From Candidatus Bathyarchaeota archaeon (GTDB lineage Archaea; Thermoproteota; Bathyarchaeia; Bathyarchaeales; Bathyarchaeaceae), in NCBI GenBank assembly GCA_020346825.1, contig CP070791.1:591394-596676 (forward strand): a DNA stretch of 5,283 nt, in the 5' to 3' direction. The translations under genes and the position numbers were made by a program. Shown here in pieces: positions 1 through 4,527 of the stretch (position 1 is the stretch's first letter; each line of letters begins with the position of its first letter). The notes beneath the pieces were generated by a model. The model did no database searches, was not told where the DNA came from, and was given only the letters and a program-made list of their open reading frames with translations.

Positions 1-348
1 CACAAAGTTATCATTGTAGGAAGCCACAGACTCATTAATAGACACTAATCTGGTTGCAGCTGCTGCAAAGACAACATAAGATAGGTCCTTATCTTCTAAG
101 TAGAGAATTGTTTGGTTGAGATTGTGTTGGTTGTAAGTTATTCCAGTACTTCCAATAATTACCATGTTTGTGTAACCTGCTACTTGATCAACCAAGTTTA
201 TGATCTTGTCAAGATCGGCATAAGCCACATCTACTCCAACATAGAACTCTGCAAACTCATTCTCATATCCAATATTGAAAAGACTGTAGAATAAAAGAGA
301 TAAAACTAGAATACAAGCTATGATGACAAATACATGCTTGGAATTCAT
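1..348 (-). CDS. Membrane-anchored extracytoplasmic protein, N-terminal part (gene cut by window edge)
   Basis: The reverse strand is open from an ATG at 346-348 to the window edge, 116 codons with no stop. Residues 1-4 (MNSK) are followed by a hydrophobic helix at about 5-24 (HVFVIIACILVLSLLFYSLF), which reads as an uncleaved signal anchor or signal peptide. The rest should lie outside the membrane. The segment from about residue 36 (FYVGVDVAYADLDKIINLVD) and the following VIIGSTGITYN, then YVVFAAAATR, have the alternating strand/helix rhythm of a TIM-barrel-like fold. I have a memory of similar archaeal uncharacterised secreted proteins with an FYVGV...GSTGI pattern, but cannot confirm it. 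No catalytic residues can be assigned because the rest is missing. There is no strong ribosome binding site; AAAGGG lies about 15 bases before the ATG, and an AT-rich TTATTTTA at 373-380 could be the promoter. Function unknown. Confidence 0.8.
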   Translation of the reverse strand, partial: MNSKHVFVIIACILVLSLLFYSLFNIGYENEFAEFYVGVDVAYADLDKIINLVDQVAGYTNMVIIGSTGITYNQHNLNQTILYLEDKDLSYVVFAAAATRLVSINESVASYNDNFV

Positions 349-424
349 GGTGTCTAAGAGTGCCCTTTCAGCTAAAATAAGGCTTCTTGTAAAGATTCTT
401 TGACTTAGATTTTGTCAAGCTTTC

Positions 425-438
425 TGTATGCGCATGCA
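425..438. repeat. Alternating pyrimidine-purine run (TGTATGCGCATGCA)
   Basis: Fourteen bases alternate strictly pyrimidine/purine and contain the palindrome ATGCGCAT. It sits in the spacer between the divergent genes at 348 and 503. It resembles the CG tracts found in all later spacers and is potentially Z-DNA-forming. Role unknown. Confidence 0.5.
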
Positions 439-459
439 AGGAGGTGTTTAGAGAAAAGT

Positions 460-481
460 TCTTAATCAAAACGGATTAAGA
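460..481. promoter_or_regulatory. Perfect 8-bp inverted repeat upstream of the DUF420 gene
   Basis: TCTTAATC at 460-467 and GATTAAGA at 474-481 are exact reverse complements around a 6-base spacer (AAAACG). The repeat ends 21 bases before the ATG at 503 and just before the ribosome binding site. This spacing fits a dimeric repressor operator or a hairpin in the 5' leader; the sequence alone cannot tell which. The stem is AT-rich, which favours a protein-binding site over a stable RNA hairpin. Confidence 0.5.
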
Positions 482-502
482 CCGTGGGGAGAGGATTGAC
501 TT

Positions 503-940
503 ATGTCAGGCATCTTTGGTACAGATGCAGTGCTTATCACAGATATCAACCTTCTGATTCAAATAATTGCGTTTATTCTGATCCTTGTAAGTTTCGGATA
601 TAAGACTAAGGGCAAATTCAGGAATCACGGTGTTGTCATGGGAGCAGCAGTTATCCTGCATCTCATCTCTTTCCTAATTGCAATGGCTCCTGCATTCTTT
701 CGCCATGTTGAGTTCTTCACAACTGACACGTCGCCCACAGGGGTTCAAACAATGTGGGTACACGCTGCAACCGGTGCTATTGCGCTCGTTCTCGGAATAG
801 TGATAGTGGTGGCATGGGTTGTCCGAGTTTCAGATATTGCAGCGTGCACCAGAAGGAAGAGATTCATGGATGTCACGGTTCTACTTTGGCTTATCTCTCT
901 AATATTCGGAATAGCCACATATCTGAACTTCTATCTCTAA
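503..940 (+). CDS. DUF420 family four-helix membrane protein (YozB/CtaM-like)
   Basis: The 145-residue protein has four hydrophobic helices at about 14-33, 43-66, 88-108 and 122-143, with short polar loops. This length and topology match the DUF420 family (PF04238). Histidines H42 and H53 (NHGVVMGAAVILH) and H87 (MWVHAATG) lie at or within helices, as expected for the family, and could bind heme or a metal. H68 lies in a loop. In Firmicutes the relative YozB/CtaM is needed for heme-copper oxidase maturation; that is family knowledge, and no oxidase gene is visible here, so the partner in this organism is unknown. The start is supported by GGGGAGAGG at 486-494, eight bases before the ATG. A perfect inverted repeat lies just upstream. 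After the stop, T-runs at 985-990 and 1010-1016 on the plus strand are candidate termination sites. It converges with the AlkD-like gene. Confidence 0.85.
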   Translation: MSGIFGTDAVLITDINLLIQIIAFILILVSFGYKTKGKFRNHGVVMGAAVILHLISFLIAMAPAFFRHVEFFTTDTSPTGVQTMWVHAATGAIALVLGIVIVVAWVVRVSDIAACTRRKRFMDVTVLLWLISLIFGIATYLNFYL

Positions 941-952
941 TACCCACATCGG

Positions 953-959
953 GCGCGCG
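953..959. repeat. Intergenic CG tract (GCGCGCG)
   Basis: It lies in the 41-bp gap between the convergent DUF420 and AlkD-like genes. About 17 bases further, TTTGGGTTATTTTTTAG (976-992) is a weaker relative of the 19-bp spacer element and overlaps the AlkD-like stop codon. Confidence 0.6.
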
Positions 960-981
960 GGCACGAGTACATGGGTTTGGG

Positions 982-1680
982 TTATTTTTTAGTTAGATAG
1001 AGTTTCCTCTTTTTTTCATCAAACTTCTCAATAGCATATCTAAGCATAGTTCTAGGCATCTGCAAACAATATTTGGCTAGGAAACGTTCTTCTGCGTTTT
1101 GATCTCTTTTTCCGATTTCCCTAAGCGCCCAACCAACCGCTTTATGAATTAAATCGTGTTTATCATGCAAAAGCAACTCCGAAATATTTAATGCATCCTC
1201 AAAATCGTTGTTATCTATAAATACGAAGGTTGAAAGAATTGAGATCCTTCTCTTCCACAAACTATTCGATTTTGCGAGCTCATACAAGATGGATCTATCT
1301 TTGTTAACCAAATAATCTCCAACAATTCTTGGTGCACTCAAATCAACTAAATCCCAATTGTTGATGTTTTCTGTGTTTTTTAGATAAAAACTAAAGATTT
1401 CTTCTTTACCCGATTTTTCAGCTTTTCTATATTTAGAAATCAATATCACTAAAGCAGTGAAGCGATGCTCATGAATTTTACTGTTGAGTAATTCTTGGAG
1501 ATTATTTAATGATAAATCAATATACTTCTTCGCTACTCTACGCTGTTCTGGAACAGGAATTCCAAGAAAAACATCTCCTTCACCATATTGACCTTTTCCC
1601 GTCTTAAAAAATCCAGATAGTTTTTTTGCTCTATTTGGATCGCTAAGTTGCGACAGATCTCTTTTTATCTGATCCAACAT
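982..1680 (-). CDS. DNA alkylation repair protein, AlkD-like HEAT-repeat glycosylase
   Basis: The 232-residue, all-helical protein fits the DNA alkylation repair family (PF08713), whose members are about 220-240 residues. Family members such as Bacillus cereus AlkD remove N3- and N7-alkylated purines from DNA without flipping the base, using a stack of HEAT-like helix pairs. The residues important in AlkD all have matches here: W109 and D113 in NNWDLVD, R145 in LWKRRISIL (AlkD R148), and W184 in AVGWALREIG (AlkD W187). The N-terminal FLGIPVPEQRRVAKKY (38-53) is also typical. Activity therefore looks intact, and the protein should act on chromosomal DNA in the cytoplasm. The ATG has only a weak ribosome binding site (GAGAG; AAAGG further up). 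A weak TATA-like CTATTTTG sits around 1713-1720. The gene stands alone, downstream of a 123-bp spacer with a CG tract. Confidence 0.9.
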   Translation of the reverse strand: MLDQIKRDLSQLSDPNRAKKLSGFFKTGKGQYGEGDVFLGIPVPEQRRVAKKYIDLSLNNLQELLNSKIHEHRFTALVILISKYRKAEKSGKEEIFSFYLKNTENINNWDLVDLSAPRIVGDYLVNKDRSILYELAKSNSLWKRRISILSTFVFIDNNDFEDALNISELLLHDKHDLIHKAVGWALREIGKRDQNAEERFLAKYCLQMPRTMLRYAIEKFDEKKRKLYLTKK

Positions 1681-1763
1681 CGTCTCTCAAAACCTTTTTA
1701 CTGCAAATCAGCAAAATAGTTTTTGATTCAGCCAGATCGAGAGATCAATCATTTTTTTGGGAT

Positions 1764-1782
1764 TTGGGTTAGATTTTAACCC
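1764..1782. repeat. 19-bp spacer element, copy A
   Basis: The sequence is TTGGGTTAGATTTTAACCC. Its core GGGTTA/TAACCC is a perfect 6-bp inverted repeat around GATTT. It matches copy C (3253-3271) at 16 of 19 positions and the reverse complement of copy B (4365-4391) at 15 of 19. A T7 run at 1752-1758 precedes it and a CG tract follows directly. Confidence 0.55.
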
Positions 1783-1790
1783 GCGCGCGC
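1782..1790. repeat. Intergenic CG tract (CGCGCGCGC)
   Basis: Nine alternating C/G bases abut the 19-bp element copy A, 13 bases beyond the stop of the coiled-coil gene. Confidence 0.6.
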
Positions 1791-1803
1791 CTAACCTTCC
1801 CTC

Positions 1804-2091
1804 TTATTCTTCAGCTATGTATGTATGTGCTTCTTTTTCTATTCTTTTTAGATTTTCAATTTGATTTCGCAAATCTTTTCTTTGTTCAAACAGCTTAAAC
1901 AGTTCATTCAAGTTGTCAGAAATCATTCCTAGAAGATGATTTGCTTCTTCGCCTTCTTCTTCTTTTAAGTGAAGCAGTTTGGCTTTTTTAATAAGTTCAT
2001 TCAGGACACAGGTTATTTTCCCTTGCAGAATCGCCAAGTTTTTGGCAGTGATATGCAATTCCAGGTCAACTGTCTCTTTCTTCGTCGACAA
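1804..2091 (-). CDS. Small hypothetical coiled-coil protein
   Basis: The 95-residue reading frame encodes a highly charged helical protein with heptad-like leucine/isoleucine spacing through most of its length, for example ITAKNLAILQGKI (14-26), LLGMISDNLNELFKLFEQRK (53-72) and LRNQIENLKRIEKEA. It should form one long or two antiparallel coiled coils. There is one cysteine (C28), no signal peptide and no membrane segment. I do not recognise the family. The start is unsure: no in-frame ATG exists near the N-terminus, so TTG at 2089-2091 is used. A TATA-like CATAAATATAG lies at 2103-2113 on this strand, only about 17 bases upstream of that TTG. This is rather close and suggests that initiation could be slightly further downstream. 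It is divergent from ppa. Confidence 0.65.
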   Translation of the reverse strand: MSTKKETVDLELHITAKNLAILQGKITCVLNELIKKAKLLHLKEEEGEEANHLLGMISDNLNELFKLFEQRKDLRNQIENLKRIEKEAHTYIAEE

Positions 2092-2149
2092 TTCAAATCT
2101 TCTATATTTATGCGATTCTCGGCTAAAGATAGTTTCGGCTCAGCACGTG

Positions 2150-2155
2150 GCGCGC
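2150..2155. repeat. Intergenic CG tract (GCGCGC within GGCGCGCC)
   Basis: It lies in the shared divergent promoter region between the coiled-coil gene and ppa, between the two TATA-like boxes. Confidence 0.55.
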
Positions 2156-2180
2156 CCGCAAAGTTGTTTTTTTGAAAACT

Positions 2181-2190
2181 CATATATTTG
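2181..2190 (+). promoter_or_regulatory. TATA-like box of ppa
   Basis: CATATATTTG is centred about 25 bases before the ATG at 2211. At the usual archaeal spacing, transcription would begin at or very near that ATG, so the mRNA is probably leaderless. No Shine-Dalgarno sequence is seen in the intervening bases, which agrees. Confidence 0.6.
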
Positions 2191-2210
2191 GGGTCATCCT
2201 TCTGAAGTCT

Positions 2211-2744
2211 ATGAATCTGTGGCGTGACGTTCCATCTGGTGATAGGCCTCCTGATTTAGTTAATGTGGTTGTGGAGGTTGTAAGCGGATCCCGAGACAAG
2301 TATGAATACAATTTGGAATGGGAAGCGTTTGTGTTGAATAGAGTGCTTCACTCGTCCGTTATCTTCCCAGTAGAATATGGTTTTATTCCTCAAACTTGGT
2401 TCAACGACGACGACCCACTAGACATAATGGTTCTAAGCTACGAGCCTCTCGAAGTTGGTTGCATCGTTAAAACCCGAGTAATCGGCGCCTTAATCATGGA
2501 AGACGAAGAAGGAGAAGACCCAAAAATCTTAACAATCCCTACAGGCGATCCAAGGTTTGACGGCTACAATGACCTGACAGATGTTCACCCTCATAAATTG
2601 CGAGAGATTCAAGAATTCTTTGAAGTTTACAAAAGGTTAGAACCGAAAAAATGGACAAAATTCAAAGAATGGCGAAACGCCGAGGAAGCGAAGAAGATAA
2701 TCAATCATGCAAACAAGCTCTTCAAAGAGAAGTTTGCCCATTGA
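2211..2744 (+). CDS. ppa: Inorganic pyrophosphatase, family I (soluble)
   Basis: The enzyme hydrolyses pyrophosphate to two phosphates in the cytoplasm, pulling nucleic-acid, protein and lipid synthesis forward. The 177 residues match the family length. The signature DDDPLDI (66-72) is present. Equivalents of the E. coli active-site residues are visible: K30 and E32 (K29, E31), R44 (R43), Y56 in VEYGFI (Y55), D66, D68 and D71 (D65, D67, D70), D98, D103 and K105 in DEEGEDPK (D97, D102, K104), and Y140-K141 in FFEVYKRLE (Y141, K142). All metal and phosphate ligands checked are kept, so it should be active. The ATG at 2211 is chosen because a TATA box lies about 25 bp upstream; an in-frame TTG at 2172 would precede that promoter and adds 13 non-homologous residues. 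It converges with the DUF3795 gene, with only ten bases between. Confidence 0.96.
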   Translation: MNLWRDVPSGDRPPDLVNVVVEVVSGSRDKYEYNLEWEAFVLNRVLHSSVIFPVEYGFIPQTWFNDDDPLDIMVLSYEPLEVGCIVKTRVIGALIMEDEEGEDPKILTIPTGDPRFDGYNDLTDVHPHKLREIQEFFEVYKRLEPKKWTKFKEWRNAEEAKKIINHANKLFKEKFAH

Positions 2745-2745
2745 G

Positions 2746-2753
2746 GCGCGCGC
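2746..2753. repeat. Intergenic CG tract (GCGCGCGC)
   Basis: It fills eight of the ten bases between the convergent ppa and DUF3795 stop codons. The next bases, on the DUF3795 side, read TTTAACC, as in the right half of the 19-bp spacer element. Confidence 0.6.
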
Positions 2754-2754
2754 T

Positions 2755-3078
2755 TTAACCTTTCAGGGACGCCCTTATTCTATCCAGAGCATCTTTCTTG
2801 AAATCACGGATCTTGGAAAGCGTCTCGCATGGATATTCTTTACAGTAAGCACAATTTTCAACCTGTTTCTCCTGTCCACACTTCCTTATTTTGCAGATTT
2901 TGCAGTAACGGAAGACTTGTGGTCCTTTGGTCAAGCAGCCATCACAATTGGTATCTTCTACTTTTATTTTCCATCGATTAGCAACCTTTCTTTTTTCTTC
3001 AATGTCATTCTTCTGGGTAGCTATGAAAACAGCACATTCAGAACATACTGTTCCACAATATGCGATTATTTTTTCCAT
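2755..3078 (-). CDS. DUF3795 cysteine-rich protein, putative metal or Fe-S binding
   Basis: The 107-residue protein starts with IAYCGTVCSECAVF and contains eleven cysteines: C8, C12, C15, C45, C48, C59, C62, C67, C76, C79 and C84. The CGxxCxxC opening, the CDGC pair (45-48), the CKICKIRKC group (59-67) and CAYCKEYPC (76-84) are the pattern of DUF3795 (PF12675), common in methanogens and other anaerobes. The number and spacing of cysteines suggest zinc or iron-sulfur binding. No function is established for the family to my knowledge. A good ribosome binding site, AGGTGG (3085-3090 on the reverse strand), lies six bases before the ATG. A TATA-like CTAAATATG is about 55 bases upstream, which would leave a leader of roughly 30 bases containing the CG tract at 3097. 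Confidence 0.88.
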   Translation of the reverse strand: MEKIIAYCGTVCSECAVFIATQKNDIEEKRKVANRWKIKVEDTNCDGCLTKGPQVFRYCKICKIRKCGQEKQVENCAYCKEYPCETLSKIRDFKKDALDRIRASLKG

Positions 3079-3096
3079 ATCGATCCACCTTTAGTT

Positions 3097-3102
3097 CGCG
3101 CG
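3097..3102. repeat. Intergenic CG tract (CGCGCG)
   Basis: It lies just upstream of the DUF3795 ribosome binding site, probably within the transcribed leader of that gene. CGTAG is then repeated three times at 3101-3118 with one or two bases between. Confidence 0.5.
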
Positions 3103-3243
3103 TAGTGCGTAGACGTAGTATGTGGCTCCTTCATATTTAGTTGTGCATTTAGGGTGCGTGTGCTCGTGAGTATATAGGTAACAGGCCGTCCATCAACCGT
3201 TGGTCGTTAACCGTCGTATGGCTCGTACCCGTCGTAGGTCCCC

Positions 3244-3270
3244 GTTGGTTGGTTGGATTAAACTTTAACC
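3244..3270 (+). repeat. Spacer element copy C, 27-bp form, left of inverted pair
   Basis: The left half is GTTGGTTGGTTGG and the right half ATTAAACTTTAACC. It matches the reverse complement of 4365-4391 at 23 of 27 positions, counted by eye. The inner 19 bp (3253-3271) match copy A at 16 of 19. Together with 4365-4391 it brackets the Ycf48-like repeat gene. Confidence 0.55.
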
Positions 3271-3311
3271 CCCAAACCCAAACATTCGCACATCCAAACG
3301 TTAGCTAGTAT

Positions 3312-3321
3312 GCGCGCGCGC
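3312..3321. repeat. Intergenic CG tract (GCGCGCGCGC)
   Basis: This is the longest tract in the window. With flanking bases it forms the 12-bp palindrome TGCGCGCGCGCA (3311-3322). Confidence 0.6.
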
Positions 3322-3507
3322 AGCGAAGGGTTTATCAGAGCCTCTGAGAATTGAAGTAAGTTTGAATTTAAATGGGCCCAACAAACCGCTCCCTCTCTGC
3401 ATGCATGCAATCTTGAACAGGTGTACGATTGAATGCGGTCTATAAATTCCTCATGTAAATACATTATACACTACAAATACCAGAGGCTCACACGATTGTA
3501 TGTTCTA

Positions 3508-3633
3508 AGAGAATATCCAATGATAGAATATTCTGGTGAGAAAAAAGAAGAAGAAAAAGCGAGTAGCTGTGGGAAAGCTGGGATTTTGGTTGGTTTCATC
3601 AAACCAACTTTTCGTTCCGTCTTTGCCTACTGC
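3508..3633 (-). pseudogene. Continuation of a broken third repeat after the TGA of the Ycf48-like gene
   Basis: Reading on in frame past the TGA at 3634-3636 gives AVGKDGTKSWFDETNQN, which lines up with AVGEDGTIYEFDDDGSD of repeat 2. The stop sits exactly where repeats 1 and 2 have the tyrosine of YGY. DNA identity is high: the 21 bases at 3613-3633 differ from those of repeat 2 (CGTTCCGTCTTCGCCTACTGC) at one position. The frame stays open for 42 codons to TAG at 3505-3507, but its end is a run of six phenylalanines encoded by the T-rich terminator-like stretch, so it is probably not protein. Best read as a decayed or partly duplicated repeat. Confidence 0.5.
3541..3608 (-). terminator. Hairpin plus T-rich tract downstream of the repeat-protein gene
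   Basis: GTTGGTTT (3589-3596) and AAACCAAC (3601-3608) form a perfect 8-bp stem with a CATC loop, 25 bases beyond the stop codon. Further along the reverse strand, 3558 to 3541 reads TTTTTCTTCTTCTTTTTT. Archaeal termination relies mainly on such oligo-T tracts, so this is a plausible transcript end; the hairpin is some 30 bases before it and may be incidental. Confidence 0.5.
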
Positions 3634-4062
3634 TCATTCTTCGTCAGGAAATACGAAGAACACGTCATCAGAAGGTTCTGTTGCTGGAGGGCTCGTATTG
3701 CTGACCCAATCGCTTCCATCATCATCAAACTCGTATATCGTTCCGTCTTCGCCTACTGCATATCCGTATTCAGAGTCAAGAAAGACCACTTCAGTTGAAG
3801 TTTGTGTTGGCGGGCTCACTTCGTTGATGATCTCGTCGCTTCCATCAAACTCGGTTATTGCACCGTCTACATCTACTGTATATCCGTATTCAGAGTCAAG
3901 AAATACCACTTCACTGAAAGATTGTGTTGGTACGATTGTCTCCTCCTCCACAATGTCATCCGCATTCACAATGGGCACACTCACATACAGTGCAGCCATC
4001 ATCACTAGCAAGCTTACCATCACGACACTCCCCACCATGGGAGCACTAACAATCTTACTCAT
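3634..4062 (-). CDS. Secreted or anchored protein with two Ycf48/BNR-like repeats
   Basis: The 142-residue protein begins with SKIVSAPMV and a hydrophobic segment at about 9-33, ending in IVNADD; this is a signal peptide (possible cut after A34) or an anchor. The mature part is very acidic. Two repeats 40 residues apart contain EVVFLDSEYGY (51-61 and 91-101) followed by TVDVDGAITEFDG and AVGEDGTIYEFDD. This VVF-D-YGYAVGEDGTIY pattern resembles Ycf48-like or BNR beta-propeller blades, but two blades cannot close a propeller. A third repeat starts (DVFFVFPDEE) and is cut by TGA. The start is very secure: a perfect GGAGGTGA lies four bases before the ATG. Linkers between repeats are rich in S/T/P (SPPTQTST, TSPPATEPS), as in cell-surface proteins. 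Function unknown; it may be the remnant of a longer repeat protein. Confidence 0.8.
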   Translation of the reverse strand: MSKIVSAPMVGSVVMVSLLVMMAALYVSVPIVNADDIVEEETIVPTQSFSEVVFLDSEYGYTVDVDGAITEFDGSDEIINEVSPPTQTSTEVVFLDSEYGYAVGEDGTIYEFDDDGSDWVSNTSPPATEPSDDVFFVFPDEE

Positions 4063-4066
4063 CTAC

Positions 4067-4099
4067 TCACCTCCCTAATTTTGTAACACAATATATACT
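4067..4099 (-). promoter_or_regulatory. TATA box and perfect Shine-Dalgarno of the repeat-protein gene
   Basis: On the reverse strand, AAGTATATATTG (4088-4099) is a good archaeal TATA box and GGAGGTGA (4067-4074) a full Shine-Dalgarno sequence four bases before the ATG. The two are close, so the leader must be short; a start at the usual 25 bp would fall near the ribosome binding site itself. Confidence 0.6.
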
Positions 4100-4195
4100 T
4101 GGCAAAGCTGAAGGTTAAACATTTCACGAACATATTCGGGTATATCATGCCGACGGGAAAAAGAGGGAAGGTCAGAGGGCTCTAAGCAGCCAAGC

Positions 4196-4203
4196 CGCGC
4201 GCG
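4196..4203. repeat. Intergenic CG tract (CGCGCGCG)
   Basis: It lies about 130 bp upstream of the repeat-protein start, between its promoter and the purine-rich tract. Confidence 0.6.
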
Positions 4204-4240
4204 AATCCGAGACTATCTTCTATGTATTTCTCTAGTGTGA

Positions 4241-4310
4241 GAGGAGCGGAGAGCGGAGCGCGGAGAGAGCGGGGAGACAGAGATAAAAAGAGAAGAACGG
4301 ATAAGAGATC
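4241..4310 (+). repeat. Purine-rich tract with imperfect GAGCGGA heptamers
   Basis: Of these 70 bases 59 are A or G. It opens with three near-tandem heptamers, GAGCGGA (4244-4250), GAGCGGA (4251-4257) and GCGCGGA (4258-4264), followed by GAGAGCGG. No reading frame in it looks like a protein. It could be the leader of the downstream gene, an RNA-protein binding site, or a triplex-prone segment. Confidence 0.5.
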
Positions 4311-4364
4311 AGACGAGTTGAATCGACACCAGACCAGACGACACAACACGATAAGAGAGAGAAA

Positions 4365-4391
4365 GGTTAAGATTCAACCCAACCAACCAAC
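4365..4391 (-). repeat. Spacer element copy B, 27-bp form, right of inverted pair
   Basis: On the plus strand it runs GGTTAAGATTCAACCC and then ACCA-type repeats. Its reverse complement matches 3244-3270 at 23 of 27 positions, including all 13 of the GTTGGTTGGTTGG half. Confidence 0.55.
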
Positions 4392-4400
4392 CCAAAACAA

Positions 4401-4408
4401 CGCGCGCG
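4401..4408. repeat. Intergenic CG tract (CGCGCGCG)
   Basis: It lies nine bases after spacer element copy B and about 70 bases before the ATG at 4477. Confidence 0.6.
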
Positions 4409-4476
4409 GTAAGGATGATTATGTCGCCAAAGAGAGAAAGACCAGCAGGATCCATCCAATCTAATCTTCAACAAGT

Positions 4477-4527
4477 ATGACTCTAGCCGGATATGTAAAA
4501 GAAGCAATCGAACGGGACAAAAAATGA
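4477..4527 (+). pseudogene. Likely N-terminal fragment of the terpene-cyclase-like gene, split off by a frameshift
   Basis: ATG at 4477 opens 16 codons, MTLAGYVKEAIERDKK, ending at TGA (4525-4527). That TGA overlaps the ATG (4524-4526) of the next reading frame directly after an A6 run (4519-4524). The peptide has the charged helical look of the family's extreme N-terminus, and one extra A in the run would join it smoothly to MKEAIKTLLDTGNSAI. It may therefore be a frameshift lesion, a homopolymer sequencing error, or an ATGA-coupled leader peptide. No ribosome binding site is seen before 4477. Confidence 0.5.

Larger units (their letters stand above)
3106..3507. other. Gene-poor spacer with short repeats, no convincing gene
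   Basis: I found no credible protein gene and no tRNA-like T-arm here. The spacer is rich in CGTA words: CCGTCGTA occurs at 3211-3218 and 3229-3236, and AACCGT at 3195-3200 and 3209-3214. It also holds a TATATA at 3171-3176, spacer element copy C (3244-3270), a CG tract (3312-3321), the pseudo-palindrome TCAGAGCCTCTGA around 3335-3347, and the alternating run TGCATGCATGCA (3398-3409). A plus-strand TATA-like CTATAAATT lies near 3440. An unrecognised small RNA is possible but cannot be supported from sequence alone. Confidence 0.4.
4100..4476. other. Gene-poor spacer between divergent genes
   Basis: This stretch separates the repeat-protein gene (reverse) from the terpene-cyclase-like gene (forward). 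It holds two CG tracts (4196-4203, 4401-4408), a purine-rich tract (4241-4310) and spacer element copy B (4365-4391). I see no credible protein gene and no clear TATA box for the forward gene. Confidence 0.45.

Noticed and set aside
2172..2210. TTG start giving pyrophosphatase 13 extra residues
   Set aside because: The TATA box at 2181-2190 would lie inside the extension, and the extra residues do not match the family start.
3106..3540. tRNA or known structural RNA in the long spacer
   Set aside because: No GGTTCGAATCC-like T-arm with a matching acceptor stem was found on either strand.
3634..3636. TGA as selenocysteine in the repeat protein
   Set aside because: Sister repeats have tyrosine, not cysteine, at this place, and the product would end in a phenylalanine run encoded by a terminator-like tract.
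3433..4078. Two long plus-strand frames (3433-3798 and 3536-4078)
   Set aside because: They are antisense to the repeat-protein gene, which has a signal peptide, internal protein repeats, a TATA box and a perfect Shine-Dalgarno sequence. Their serine/threonine-rich products mirror its codons.
4411..4425. C-box-like GATGATTA, suggesting a C/D guide RNA
   Set aside because: The match to RTGATGA is imperfect and no D box (CTGA) lies at a suitable distance.
4222..4464. 80-codon plus-strand frame rich in R, K, D and E
   Set aside because: Its odd composition is explained by the purine-rich tract and the CG/ACCA repeats it reads through; it has no ribosome binding site and no recognisable domain.
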